Assembly (NCBI RefSeq): GCF_018860705.1
Contig: NZ_JAHKQA010000005.1
Location: 1 to 64,000 of the forward strand
Source: Citreicella sp. C3M06
Lineage (GTDB): Bacteria > Pseudomonadota > Alphaproteobacteria > Rhodobacterales > Rhodobacteraceae
Direction: 5' to 3'
DNA length: 64,000 bases
In this document: positions 15,742-27,049 of the stretch, piece by piece
How the letters are laid out: each line of letters begins with the position of its first letter
Position numbering within the stretch: the stretch's first letter is position 1
Translations under genes and position numbers: made by a program
Notes under the pieces: generated by a model
Seen by the model: only the letters and a program-made list of their open reading frames with translations
The model's database searches: none
Told to the model about the DNA's origin: nothing

Positions 15742-17142
15742 ATGGCAGAAAAAGTTTCGGAGCTGGGCAAGATGACGAAAGAGCATTGGGGGGCAATGCA
15801 GGACCAGCTGAGCAGCTCGGTCGGAGAGAATAACTACAAGACCTGGATCGCACCGATCGATTTCGAGCGCATCGAGGCGGGTGGCGTTGCGGTGTTTACC
15901 GTCCCGACGAATTTCTTCGGGACCTACGTATCGCAGCATTACGGCGATCTGCTTCTGGCGAAGCTGAGCCTGATCGATTCCGAGGTGAGCCGCCTGAAGT
16001 TTCAGGTTGCCAATGTCGACGCCCGCCCGCGCCCTGCGGCGCAGGCCGCGCCGGCGCAGGCCCCGGCGCAGGCACAGGTAGCGACGCCTCAGGCCGAATT
16101 GCTGCCGAGCGCGCCGCTTGATACCCGCTTTACCTTTGACCGCTTCGTGGTCGGCAAGCCGAACGAGCTGGCCCATGCCGCTGCCAAGCGCGTTGCGGAA
16201 GGTGGGCAGGTGACCTTCAACCCGCTGTTCCTGTATGGTGGTGTCGGCCTCGGCAAGACCCACCTGATGCACGCCATCGCCCATGATCTGAAGAACAACC
16301 GCCCGGATCTGAACGTGCTGTACCTGTCGGCCGAACAGTTCATGTACCGTTTCGTTCAGGCCCTGCGCGAACGCCGCATGATGGATTTCAAGGAGCTGTT
16401 CCGTTCGGTCGACGTTCTGATGGTCGACGATGTGCAGTTCATTGCGGGCAAGGATTCCACTCAGGAGGAATTCTTTCATACCTTCAACGCGCTGGTGGAT
16501 CAGAACAAGCAGATCATCATCTCGGCCGACCGCGCGCCGGACGAGATCAAGGATCTGGAAAACCGCATCCGCTCGCGGCTTCAGTCCGGCCTTGTGGTCG
16601 ACCTGCACCCGACCGACTACGAGCTGCGCCTTGGCATTCTGCAATCCAAGGTTATGACCTATCGCGAACAATACCCGTCGCTGCAGATCGACGATGGCAT
16701 TCTCGAATTTCTCGCGCACCGGATCTCGACCAACGTTCGTGTACTCGAAGGTGCGCTGACCCGTCTGTTCGCCTTTGCCTCGCTGGTCGGCCAGCCGATC
16801 ACCATGGAGCTGACGCAGGATTGCCTTGCCGACGTGCTGCGCGCCTCGGATCGCAAGATCTCGATCGAGGAAATCCAGCGCAAGGTGGCCGAGCATTACC
16901 ACATCCGCCTGTCGGATCTGATCGGCCCCAAGCGGGTGCGCAACTTTGCCCGTCCGCGTCAGGTGGCGATGTACCTGTGCAAGCAACTGACCGCCCGCTC
17001 GCTGCCTGAAATCGGCCGCCGGTTCGGCGGGCGCGATCACACCACGGTCATGCATGGCGTCAAGCGCATCGAAGAGCTGCGCATCAAGGACAGCCAGATT
17101 GCCGACGATATCGAGCTGCTGCGCCGGGCGCTTGAAGCCTGA
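15742..17142 (+). CDS. dnaA: Chromosomal replication initiator DnaA
   Basis: A 466-residue initiator with the full domain order. Domain I is at about residues 10-90, with a Pro/Ala/Gln-rich linker at about 95-120. The AAA+ domain has Walker A GGVGLGKTHL (about 166) and Walker B VLMVDDVQF (about 227), and the sensor and lid region follow. The C-terminal DNA-binding domain carries the DnaA signature GGRDHTTVMHGVKRIEEL (about 430). It opens the origin as an ATP-bound filament. It is followed after 165 bases by dnaN. Confidence 0.98.
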   Translation: MAEKVSELGKMTKEHWGAMQDQLSSSVGENNYKTWIAPIDFERIEAGGVAVFTVPTNFFGTYVSQHYGDLLLAKLSLIDSEVSRLKFQVANVDARPRPAAQAAPAQAPAQAQVATPQAELLPSAPLDTRFTFDRFVVGKPNELAHAAAKRVAEGGQVTFNPLFLYGGVGLGKTHLMHAIAHDLKNNRPDLNVLYLSAEQFMYRFVQALRERRMMDFKELFRSVDVLMVDDVQFIAGKDSTQEEFFHTFNALVDQNKQIIISADRAPDEIKDLENRIRSRLQSGLVVDLHPTDYELRLGILQSKVMTYREQYPSLQIDDGILEFLAHRISTNVRVLEGALTRLFAFASLVGQPITMELTQDCLADVLRASDRKISIEEIQRKVAEHYHIRLSDLIGPKRVRNFARPRQVAMYLCKQLTARSLPEIGRRFGGRDHTTVMHGVKRIEELRIKDSQIADDIELLRRALEA

Positions 17143-17174
17143 CGCGTGAGTTTTCCTGACAACACAAACGGCTT

Positions 17175-17196
17175 GGGGCTGCCTTTGGGCAGCCCC
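17175..17196 (+). terminator. Hairpin downstream of dnaA
   Basis: A nine-base perfect stem GGGGCTGCC/GGCAGCCCC with a small loop, 33 bases after the dnaA stop. There is no T-run, so it may be a factor-dependent terminator or an mRNA-stabilising structure. A TTGACG at 17203-17208 just after it could be the -35 of a dnaN promoter, with only a weak -10. Confidence 0.45.
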
Positions 17197-17307
17197 GCGC
17201 ACTTGACGTCCCTGTGAAACAGTCGGATCAATTGCGGAACATTTGCATTGGAGCGACCGTGCGATGGCGCTAACCTGCGCTTCCGGTCAGCTGAAGAGGG
17301 TGAGGGC

Positions 17308-18426
17308 ATGAAGGTCAGTATCGAGCGGGCAACGCTGCTAAAGGCGGTGAGCCAGGCGCAATCGGTGGTGGAGCGGCGCAATACGATTCCGATTCTTGCC
17401 AATGTGCTGATCGAAGCCGAGGGGAATACCGTGACGTTCCGCGCCACGGATCTGGACATCGAGGTGCTCGACAAGGCGCCCGGCATGGTCGAGCGGGCAG
17501 GGGCAACCACGGTGTCGGCGGTGACCCTGCACGAGATCGTGCGCAAACTGCCCGACGGCGCGATGGTCCAGCTGGCCGACGATGGCGCGGCGGGGCGGCT
17601 GACGGTGACGGCGGGGAAGTCGAACTTCAACCTTGCGACCCTGCCAAAAGAAGATTTCCCGGTCATGGCCTCGTCGGAATACGCGACGAATTTCAGCGCC
17701 AAGGCCGAGGTGCTGCGCCGCCTGTTCGACAAGTCGAAATTCGCCATCTCGACCGAGGAAACCCGCTATTACCTCAACGGCGTCTACATGCATGTGGCCG
17801 ACGGTGAAGACGGGCAGGTGCTGCGCTGCGTGGCGACCGATGGGCACCGCCTTGCCCGCATCGATGCACCGCTGCCCGGCAATGCCGAGGCGATGCCCGG
17901 GGTGATCGTGCCGCGTAAGACGGTGAACGAGATGCGCAAGCTGCTCGACGAAGACGATATGGATATCGCGGTGTCGGTTTCGGAAACCAAGGTGCGTTTC
18001 GCGACGCCGAACATCACGCTGACCTCCAAGGTCATCGACGGCACCTTCCCCGACTATTCGCGGGTTATTCCGTCGGGCAACACCCGCCGGCTCGAGGTCG
18101 ATGCGACCGATTTCGCCAAGGCGGTCGACCGGGTGGCAACGGTGTCGTCGGAACGCTCGCGTGCGGTGAAGCTACAACTGGACGAGGATCGCCTGATCCT
18201 GTCGGTCAACGCGCCTGACAGCGGCGCCGCCGAGGAAGAACTGGCCGTCGCCTATGCGGACGAGCCGCTCGAGATCGGTTTCAACGCGAAATACCTGCTC
18301 GAGATTGCCAGTCAGGTCGATCGTGAGAACGCAGTGTTCATGTTCAATTCGTCCGGCGATCCGACCCTGATGCGCGAAGGCTCCGATACCAGCGCCGTCT
18401 ATGTCGTCATGCCGATGCGAGTTTGA
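17308..18426 (+). CDS. dnaN: DNA polymerase III beta sliding clamp
   Basis: A 372-residue clamp protein beginning MKVSIERATLLKAVSQAQSV, including VVERRNTIPILANVLIEAEG, and ending in the conserved MPMRV. It has the three repeated clamp domains. As a dimeric ring it tethers polymerase and repair proteins to DNA. The ATG at 17308 was chosen from the conserved N-terminus and GAGGG upstream; a longer reading to 17248 is unlikely. Confidence 0.97.
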   Translation: MKVSIERATLLKAVSQAQSVVERRNTIPILANVLIEAEGNTVTFRATDLDIEVLDKAPGMVERAGATTVSAVTLHEIVRKLPDGAMVQLADDGAAGRLTVTAGKSNFNLATLPKEDFPVMASSEYATNFSAKAEVLRRLFDKSKFAISTEETRYYLNGVYMHVADGEDGQVLRCVATDGHRLARIDAPLPGNAEAMPGVIVPRKTVNEMRKLLDEDDMDIAVSVSETKVRFATPNITLTSKVIDGTFPDYSRVIPSGNTRRLEVDATDFAKAVDRVATVSSERSRAVKLQLDEDRLILSVNAPDSGAAEEELAVAYADEPLEIGFNAKYLLEIASQVDRENAVFMFNSSGDPTLMREGSDTSAVYVVMPMRV

Positions 18427-18547
18427 GCCGGACCCGCTTGTTCTGCCAGTTCAGCACGACCTGCAAGGCCGCGTTTGCCGACCCATGCGCCCCTGACGGC
18501 GCGGCGTCTTGCCCCGCCGTCATGCGCTGTCTGCGCCAGATACGGGC

Positions 18548-19651
18548 ATGAGCCTGCATCTTACCACGCTCGCCCTGTCGCATTTCCGCTCGTATCAGCG
18601 GGCAGAGCTGCGCGTCGATGCGCGCCCGGTGGCGATCTGGGGGCCGAACGGTGCAGGAAAGACCAATCTGATCGAGGCGATTTCGCTGCTGTCTCCGGGG
18701 CGCGGCATGCGGCGAGCCTCGGCGCAGGACATGACGCGCCGACCCGAGGCGCTGGGGTGGAAGGTGTCCGCCTTGCTGCAGGGGCAGGCTGGTCCGCGCG
18801 AAGTGATGATCCGCTCCGAAGCGGGCGCCGCGCGGGTGACAGAGATCGACGGCAAGCCCGCGCCGCAAGTGGCGCTGGGGCGGGTGGCGCGGATGTTGTG
18901 GCTGATCCCCTCGATGGACCGGCTGTGGATCGAGGCCCCCGAGGGGCGGCGACGGTTTCTCGACAGGATGACGCTGTCGTTCTTTCCCGACCATGCCGAG
19001 GCCAGCCTGACCTATGAAAAGGCCATGCGCGAACGCAACCGCTTGCTCAAGGAACAGGTGCGCGACGCCCATTGGTACGCGGCGCTGGAACGACAGATGG
19101 CGCAAAGCGGCGCCGCAATTCAGGACGCGCGTCAGGCGTCTCTCGACCGTCTGGCGCAGGCGCAACAGGGGGCCGAAACGCAGTTTCCTGCCGCCGATCT
19201 GGAGCTGATATCGACCGAGGCCGACATTCCCGGCTCGCAGCAGGATCTGCGCGAGGCGCTGGCCGAGGGGCGCTTTCGCGACATGGCGGCGGGTCGCACG
19301 CTGGTTGGGCCGCATCGCGCCGACCTCTACGGTGTGTTCGCCGCCAAGGGCGTGCCCGCGTCGGACTGTTCGACCGGCGAGCAGAAGGCCCTACTGATCT
19401 CGCTGATCCTTGCCAATGCCCGCGCGCTGGCGGCGGAGGGTGAGCCGCCAATCCTGCTGCTGGACGAGGTGGCGGCGCATCTTGATGCGCAGCGGCGTGC
19501 GGCGCTGTACGATGAGATCTGCGCCCTTGGCGCGCAGGCTTGGATGACCGGAACGGGGCCGGAACTTTTCACCGAACTCGGGCCACGGGCGCAACAGCTG
19601 AAGGTTCGCGACGAGCAGGGACAATCCTTCGTTGAAAAGACGGCGGACTGA
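18548..19651 (+). CDS. recF: DNA replication/repair protein RecF
   Basis: A 367-residue SMC/ABC-type ATPase. Walker A is GPNGAGKTN (about residue 32), the ABC signature STGEQKALLISL is near 275 and Walker B ILLLDEVAAHLD near 301. RecF helps load RecA at gaps through RecFOR. The start MSLHLTTLALSHFRSYQRAE at 18548 is the conserved one. It sits in the classic dnaA-dnaN-recF-gyrB block. Confidence 0.96.
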   Translation: MSLHLTTLALSHFRSYQRAELRVDARPVAIWGPNGAGKTNLIEAISLLSPGRGMRRASAQDMTRRPEALGWKVSALLQGQAGPREVMIRSEAGAARVTEIDGKPAPQVALGRVARMLWLIPSMDRLWIEAPEGRRRFLDRMTLSFFPDHAEASLTYEKAMRERNRLLKEQVRDAHWYAALERQMAQSGAAIQDARQASLDRLAQAQQGAETQFPAADLELISTEADIPGSQQDLREALAEGRFRDMAAGRTLVGPHRADLYGVFAAKGVPASDCSTGEQKALLISLILANARALAAEGEPPILLLDEVAAHLDAQRRAALYDEICALGAQAWMTGTGPELFTELGPRAQQLKVRDEQGQSFVEKTAD

Positions 19652-19700
19652 CCCAAATCTGGTGTCATACGCGTGACAAACACGCGTCTTCCCCCTATAA

Positions 19701-22148
<2,448 letters not shown>

Positions 22149-22176
22149 TTGTTTTCAAAGAAGCCAAAATTCTTGA

Positions 22177-22200
22177 CGGCGCGCAGGATCCTGTGCGCCG
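22177..22200. terminator. Palindromic hairpin after gyrB
   Basis: A 24-base near-perfect palindrome, CGGCGCGCAGGA followed by TCCTGTGCGCCG, 28 bases after gyrB. It can form a long stem with a small loop and G-T pairs, but has no T-run. It is probably a transcription end or mRNA 3' structure; it could also be a protein-binding palindrome. Confidence 0.45.
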
Positions 22201-22494
22201 CGAGGCTGCAAGAATAGATATTTTTGTATATTTGCTAGATGGCTAGATTAAGCTGTGCGGTGGTCCGTTACGATCCCTGTAGCCATCATATCTACGCCCA
22301 AACTTTCACACTCAACTCTTGGCGCGGTGGTATCTGCCCTTGCAACAACTGGCGCGGAGGCGCAGCCTGTTGTTTCTAACCAGGCCATCCGTGGCGCGCA
22401 TTCTACGCATTGGTAAAATGCCGCGCTGGCGGGAACTGTCCTGCCATTCGGAGCGTTGGACACATGACAACCGAATTTTCCGGAGGACTTCGAA
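22201..22494. other. Intergenic region between gyrB and a DUF883 gene, no gene
   Basis: About 300 bases without a credible frame. It contains an AT-rich block at about 22211-22255 (ATAGATATTTTTGTATATTT and following), unusual for this chromosome, likely carrying the promoter of the DUF883 gene. The leader before that gene includes TTCCGGAGGACTT, a good ribosome site. Confidence 0.45.
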
Positions 22495-22836
22495 ATGGCG
22501 AATGCACAAACCACCCCGGTGACCGAGACCGCTCCCGGCAAGCAAAGCGACATTGATGCGCTCAAGGATCAGATCTCGACCTTGCGCGGAGATCTCAAGG
22601 CGCTGACCGAACTGATGGGTGATGTTGGCAAGTCGCGCGGCACCGATGCCAAACTGAAAGCCGAAGCGAAAGTGCACGAGCTGCGCGGTCGCGGCGAAGA
22701 CGCGCTGCATGAGGCAGGTCGCAAGCTTAGCGAGCTTGAGGCCGAGACCGCTGGTCACATCCGCACCTCGCCGTTTCAGGCTGTCGGTATCGCGGCGGCG
22801 GTCGGCTTCCTGATCGGCTACATCGGCCGGAAGTAA
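22495..22836 (+). CDS. DUF883 (ElaB/YqjD-like) membrane-anchored protein
   Basis: A 113-residue protein with a long helical/coiled-coil middle (IDALKDQISTLRGDLKALTE) and a C-terminal glycine-rich transmembrane helix, VGIAAAVGFLIGYIGRK, characteristic of the DUF883 family. E. coli YqjD and ElaB bind ribosomes at the inner membrane in stationary phase; whether this holds here is inference. The stop is followed by eight bases and then the small membrane protein gene, suggesting a two-gene operon like yqjD-yqjE. Confidence 0.85.
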   Translation: MANAQTTPVTETAPGKQSDIDALKDQISTLRGDLKALTELMGDVGKSRGTDAKLKAEAKVHELRGRGEDALHEAGRKLSELEAETAGHIRTSPFQAVGIAAAVGFLIGYIGRK

Positions 22837-22844
22837 CAGGCGCA

Positions 22845-23171
22845 ATGATCTACGCGATACAGGCGCGCCTGAATTATACCGTCCGGCGCGTCATAGGCAG
22901 CGTTCTGGGCGGGTTTCTTATGGCCATCGGCGCAGGTTTCCTGACTGTTGCCGGGTGGATTTATCTCGTCGATGCCTATGGCGCATTGACCGCCGCTTTG
23001 GGTCTTGGCGGCGGCTTCATCCTTCTCGGTCTGATCGTCATGCTGTATTTCCGCCGCAGACGCGCCTATGTGCCACCTCCAACCGCCGGCCTTGGTGCGC
23101 TTATCGAGGCGTTTATTGCCGGTCGGGCTGCTGGCGCGTCGATGCGCCCGCGCAGCGACGACGAGGATTGA
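22845..23171 (+). CDS. Small membrane protein, YqjE/holin-X-like
   Basis: A 108-residue protein with two hydrophobic helices (about residues 21-45, GGFLMAIGAGFLTVAGWIYL, and about 50-70, LTAALGLGGGFILLGLIVML), then a basic RRRR turn and an acidic C-terminal tail. It resembles the phage holin superfamily III / YqjE group often paired with DUF883 proteins. No lysis gene is near, so a phage role is unlikely. Confidence 0.7.
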   Translation: MIYAIQARLNYTVRRVIGSVLGGFLMAIGAGFLTVAGWIYLVDAYGALTAALGLGGGFILLGLIVMLYFRRRRAYVPPPTAGLGALIEAFIAGRAAGASMRPRSDDED

Positions 23172-23295
23172 GGCGGAGATTTTTCCGTAACCGGAATGCA
23201 TCGCCGCTAGGCGCATTCCAACCAACGCGATTGCGAGGCCGCGTCATCTGTGGCACAACCGTCTTCAGCGAATACTGAACGGAAGAGTTTAGCGG

Positions 23296-23946
23296 ATGAC
23301 CGACTTCGCAACGCGCCGCCGAGTGATGGTGGATACGCAGGTCCGACCCTCGGACGTTACAAAGTTCCCGATCATTGATGCGATGTTGCGCATCCCGCGC
23401 GAGGCGTTCGTGCCCGCGTCAGAGGCCGAGGCAGCTTATGCCGGCCGCAATCTTCACCTGTCGAAGGATCGTGTCGTGCTGGAAGCGCGCACTCTGGCCA
23501 AGATGCTGGATGCGCTGAACCTCGACGATGATGATCTGGTGCTCGATATCGGCACGGGCTTTGGTTATTCCTCTGCGGTCATCGCGCGCATCGCCGAAGC
23601 GGTGGTTGCGGTCGAGGATGACGAGAGCTTTGCCGCCGAGGCGCAGGCCCTGCTGGGCGAACATGCCGACAATGTCCTGCTGCACACCGGCCCTCTGGCC
23701 GAAGGCGCGGCGGCGCATGGCCCCTATGATGCGATCATCGTTCAAGGCGGTGTCGCCGTTCTTCCCGATACATTGCTGGCGCAGCTCAAGGATGGCGGGC
23801 GGATCGCCTGCATCTTTATGGATGGCGCGCTTGGCACGGTTCGGATCGGCTGGAAAATAGACGGTGCGATCAGCTGGCGCTTTGCGTTCAACGCTGCGGC
23901 GCCGGTGCTGAAAGGTTTTGAAAAGAAGGCGGAATTCGCGCTTTGA
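23296..23946 (+). CDS. Protein-L-isoaspartate O-methyltransferase family protein
   Basis: A 216-residue SAM-dependent methyltransferase of the PCMT type. It has REAFVPASEAEAAYAGRNLH, the SAM motif VLDIGTGFGYSSAVIARIAE (about residues 81-100) and GPYDAIIVQGGVAVLP. The usual PCMT motif around the substrate site is altered, as in the alphaproteobacterial paralogue that precedes tolC. Its true substrate is therefore uncertain. The order pcm-tolC-popZ seen here is conserved in alphaproteobacteria. Confidence 0.85.
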   Translation: MTDFATRRRVMVDTQVRPSDVTKFPIIDAMLRIPREAFVPASEAEAAYAGRNLHLSKDRVVLEARTLAKMLDALNLDDDDLVLDIGTGFGYSSAVIARIAEAVVAVEDDESFAAEAQALLGEHADNVLLHTGPLAEGAAAHGPYDAIIVQGGVAVLPDTLLAQLKDGGRIACIFMDGALGTVRIGWKIDGAISWRFAFNAAAPVLKGFEKKAEFAL

Positions 23947-24028
23947 CTCATGCGGGCCGCCGATACTGACTGATTAGTCGCGGCAACAGCGGCAAAAGGC
24001 AAGCAATACAGGGGCAAGGGATCGGACC

Positions 24029-25441
24029 ATGGCACGCAAGATCATCGGAATCATGGCGGGGGTCTGCCTTGCGGCGCTGGTGCCTGTGCAGGCCGGCGCC
24101 GAGACGCTCGCAAGCGCCCTGTCCAGCGCCTATATCACCAGCGGATTGCTCGACCAGAATCGCGCCGTTCTGCGCGCGGCTGACGAAGACGTGGCGCAGG
24201 CGTTGGCGGCGCTGCGTCCGGTGTTGAGCTGGCAGGGCGAATTCCAGCGCAGCTATGGCGACACCAACAGCGAAAGCTCCACCACTGGCAAGTATGTCTG
24301 GAGTGATCTCGCATCGACCAGCGCCAGCCTGAGCCTTGTGGCGACTCAGGTGCTTTATCAAGGCGGTGCGTTGAATCTGCGGCGGGCTGCCGCCAGGGAA
24401 TCGGTGCTGGCGACACGGGCGGGGCTGATCAGCGTTGAGCAGCAGGTCCTGCTGAACGGCGTTTCCGCTTTCATGGAAGTCCGACGCGCCGAGGAAACGG
24501 TCGAACTCAGTCGCAACAACGTCCGGGTGCTGGGCGAAGAGGTGCGCGCTGCCAATGACCGCTTCGAGGTTGGTGAGGTGACACGTACCGATGTCGCCGC
24601 CGCCGAGGCACAGCTGGCCGCGGCGCGCAGCAACCTGACCGCTGCCGAGGGGCAGCTGGCCGTGAACCGCGAGGTCTATAAGTCCGTGGTCGGTCATTAT
24701 CCGGACCGGCTGGAGCAGCCCAAGGGGCTGCCGCGCCTTCCCGGTTCGGTCGACACCGCCAAGACGATGGCGCTGCGCAACCATCCCGATATCGTTCAAC
24801 TGCGCCACACTGTGGCGACCAGCGATCTGTCCGTGCAAATCGCCGAGGCATCCAAATCGCCCAAGTTCACGCTGCAGGGCAGCTACGGGCGGACCGAGAC
24901 TTGGGAAAGTCCCGCAGCGACCTACGGCGGCTCAGTGACGCTTGGCATGTCCGGGCCGATCTACCAAGGGGGGGCAATCGCGTCGCAGGTCCGTCAGGCC
25001 ATGGCGAATCGCGATGCGTCGCGTGCGCAGCTCTACACTGCCGGGCGCAATGTCGAGCAAAGCGTCGGCAGCGCCTATGCGCAATTGCGCATCGCGCAGG
25101 CGTCGCAGATTTCTGCCCGTGAACAGGTGCGCGCCGCTCAGGTCGCCTTTGATGGCATCCGCGAAGAGGCGACGCTGGGCGCCCGCACCACGCTCGACGT
25201 GCTCGACGCCGAGCAGACCTTGCTAGATGCGCGGGCGTCGCTGATCTCGTCTCAGGTGGATGAAACCATCGCCGCCTATGCGGTGCTCTCGTCGATCGGG
25301 CAGCTGACATCGGATGCGTTGGGGCTGGCTGTGCCGAAATATGACCCCGAAGCCTATTACAAGGCGGTCAAATCGGCTCCGATCAGCTCGAAGCAGGGCA
25401 GTGACCTTGATCGCGTCCTGCGTGCACTGGGAAAAAACTAG
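24029..25441 (+). CDS. TolC-family outer membrane efflux protein
   Basis: A 470-residue protein with an N-terminal signal peptide (MARKIIGIMAGVCLAALVPV, cleavage after QAGA) and two repeats of the outer membrane efflux domain. Typical motifs are LSLVATQVLYQGGALNLRRA, GEVTRTDVAAAEAQLAAARS and GARTTLDVLDAEQTLLDARA. It forms a trimeric tunnel for type I secretion or drug export. No ABC exporter or adaptor gene adjoins it, so it probably serves several systems. Confidence 0.92.
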   Translation: MARKIIGIMAGVCLAALVPVQAGAETLASALSSAYITSGLLDQNRAVLRAADEDVAQALAALRPVLSWQGEFQRSYGDTNSESSTTGKYVWSDLASTSASLSLVATQVLYQGGALNLRRAAARESVLATRAGLISVEQQVLLNGVSAFMEVRRAEETVELSRNNVRVLGEEVRAANDRFEVGEVTRTDVAAAEAQLAAARSNLTAAEGQLAVNREVYKSVVGHYPDRLEQPKGLPRLPGSVDTAKTMALRNHPDIVQLRHTVATSDLSVQIAEASKSPKFTLQGSYGRTETWESPAATYGGSVTLGMSGPIYQGGAIASQVRQAMANRDASRAQLYTAGRNVEQSVGSAYAQLRIAQASQISAREQVRAAQVAFDGIREEATLGARTTLDVLDAEQTLLDARASLISSQVDETIAAYAVLSSIGQLTSDALGLAVPKYDPEAYYKAVKSAPISSKQGSDLDRVLRALGKN

Positions 25442-25511
25442 CTTTCTCTGCATCTGTTGTCTGATCCCCCGGCTCGGGGTACGCTGTTCGTGTGGCAAAT
25501 GTGGTACTTGA

Positions 25512-26420
25512 ATGTCAGACCCCGTGACGAATCTGGAAATCGAGGATGTCCTGTCCTCCATCCGCCGCCTCGTGTCCGAGGATGCTCGCCCTCGAAGCGA
25601 GCCGCCGACCGAGGCGCCTGAGCGGCCTGATCGTCTTGTTCTGACCCCGGCGCAGCGTGTGAATGACGTCGCAAAGGGTGGGCAAGACCCCGAAATGCCT
25701 GTCGCTGATGCCGCCACGCCTCAAGCCAGCGAAGACACCCGGGATGCCAAGTTTTTCAAACCGGAGCCAGAGCTGACCACAGCTGCCGTCGACGAGCGAT
25801 CGGGCTTCATTACGCGTCTGGTGTCCGACGAGGTCGAGCGGATGCTTGCAGCGCAAGAGGATTCGGCGCCCGAGTCTGACGTGGATGTTGCGCCGGACCC
25901 CGCCGAAGACAGCCTGTCCGCCAAGATCGCAAGGCTTGAAGCGTTGATTGCGCGGGGCGCGGCCCCCGAAGCTCAAGCGGAACAGGGCGAAAACCCGGCC
26001 TCGGCAACCTTTGTGCACCGCGCCAGAGACTCGCTCGATTGGGAAGATCACGTCGCGCACGAAGACGCCGATACCTTTGTGATCGAAAGTCCGGGTGCAG
26101 ATAAAGCCGACCCTGCAACCGACGTCGCAGAGTCGACGCAGGAGCGTGTTGAAACTGTCACGCCGCCGGCGCTGGTTCTTGGCGGGCCGCCGTGGCGGGG
26201 CTCTCAGGTTGAGGGCGGCGCCAAGGATCTGCCTGTCGACGCGCGCAAAGAGCCCGGCACCGCCGTCGCCACCATCGACGAAGAGATGCTGCGCGATATG
26301 GTTGGCAGCATCGTCCGTCAGGAGCTGCAAGGCGCGCTTGGCGAGCGCATCACCCGCAATGTCCGCAAGCTGGTCCGCCGCGAGATCCATCGCATGCTGG
26401 TCAGCCACGAACTGGACTGA
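25512..26420 (+). CDS. PopZ-like (DUF2497-type) polar organising protein
   Basis: A 302-residue protein. The N-terminus VTNLEIEDVLSSIRRLVSED resembles the conserved PopZ helix (ILASIRRIISDD type). A long acidic, Pro/Glu/Asp-rich middle (about residues 30-255) follows. The C-terminus DMVGSIVRQELQGALGERIT then NVRKLVRREIHRMLVSHELD matches the helical oligomerisation region. In Caulobacter PopZ forms a pole-localised matrix that anchors ParB-parS. As I recall, Caulobacter popZ also follows a pcm and a tolC-type gene, which is the order here. valS, which follows popZ elsewhere, is not next. Identity is inferred from domain plan and order. Confidence 0.65.
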   Translation: MSDPVTNLEIEDVLSSIRRLVSEDARPRSEPPTEAPERPDRLVLTPAQRVNDVAKGGQDPEMPVADAATPQASEDTRDAKFFKPEPELTTAAVDERSGFITRLVSDEVERMLAAQEDSAPESDVDVAPDPAEDSLSAKIARLEALIARGAAPEAQAEQGENPASATFVHRARDSLDWEDHVAHEDADTFVIESPGADKADPATDVAESTQERVETVTPPALVLGGPPWRGSQVEGGAKDLPVDARKEPGTAVATIDEEMLRDMVGSIVRQELQGALGERITRNVRKLVRREIHRMLVSHELD

Positions 26421-26449
26421 GCCTGGCGCGAAAACTGTGACTGCAAAAG

Positions 26450-26480
26450 GAAAGGGGTGCCCCATCGGGACACCCCTTTC
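26450..26480. terminator. Bidirectional terminator between convergent genes
   Basis: The stem GAAAGGGGTG pairs with CACCCCTTTC around an inner CCC/GGG pair and a small loop. The A-rich left side and TTTC right side make it usable in both directions, ending the PopZ-like gene and the convergent gene at 26505-26834. Confidence 0.75.
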
Positions 26481-26504
26481 TTCACTTCAGACGCTGCATC
26501 CCGA

Positions 26505-26834
26505 TCAGGCGGCTTCGGCCTGCTCGGCAGCAGCGGCAGCATGGCGACGCTCGCTCTCTTCACGCGACAGCGCAACAGAGGTCCGCACGCCCTTGCCGAC
26601 AAATTCCATCAGGCCGGCGACAACCCGCTCGTTTGGGTCGATACCGGCACAGCTCAGAACCTCACGGCCGTCGCGTGAGCGCGCCCAGCGGGCGATCTGC
26701 TCGGGACCGTTGCCGTACTTCTTGTCATCGGCGATCGCGTCGTCGAGCGCAGCCAGTACCACGGCGGCAAAAAGCTTGCGCGCGCGGTTGCCCTGTTCGG
26801 CGTTGTAGGCTGTGCTATCCACGAAATCTTTCAT
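26505..26834 (-). CDS. Conserved hypothetical protein, Rhodobacteraceae type (perhaps DUF6280)
   Basis: A 109-residue protein beginning MKDFVDSTAYNAEQGNRARK, including FAAVVLAALDDAIADDKKYG and ending in an Ala/Glu-rich helical tail (RRHAAAAAEQAEAA). No signal peptide or membrane segment. I recognise it as a well-conserved single-copy family in this group, but no function is known; the DUF number is from memory. The start at 26834 is preferred to an upstream ATG because conservation begins there. It converges with the PopZ-like gene at a shared terminator. Confidence 0.75.
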   Translation of the reverse strand: MKDFVDSTAYNAEQGNRARKLFAAVVLAALDDAIADDKKYGNGPEQIARWARSRDGREVLSCAGIDPNERVVAGLMEFVGKGVRTSVALSREESERRHAAAAAEQAEAA

Positions 26835-27049
26835 GATTCGACCTTTGATTATTGCTCTTGTCTTTTGCGGCGTGTGTGGCGTTATGGACCATTCCGATTG
26901 ATTCGGATACACCGCGATTGCATGCCTGCCATGCGACTTTTGCATATCTCTAATCGCTGCCGCTCAAGATCTCGTTGTCTTGCACGATGGCAACAGGCCA
27001 GATATAGGAGCTGCCAGAGACTCATCAACCTTTTGCCAAAGTTTTGCCC

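Noticed and set aside
15676-17202. A 508-codon minus-strand frame opposite dnaA
   Set aside because: Shadow of dnaA with basic, low-quality composition; DnaA itself is unmistakable.
22845-23171. A prophage holin, because of the holin-X-like helices
   Set aside because: No lysin, portal, integrase or other phage gene is near, and the pairing with a DUF883 gene fits the host yqjD-yqjE type operon.
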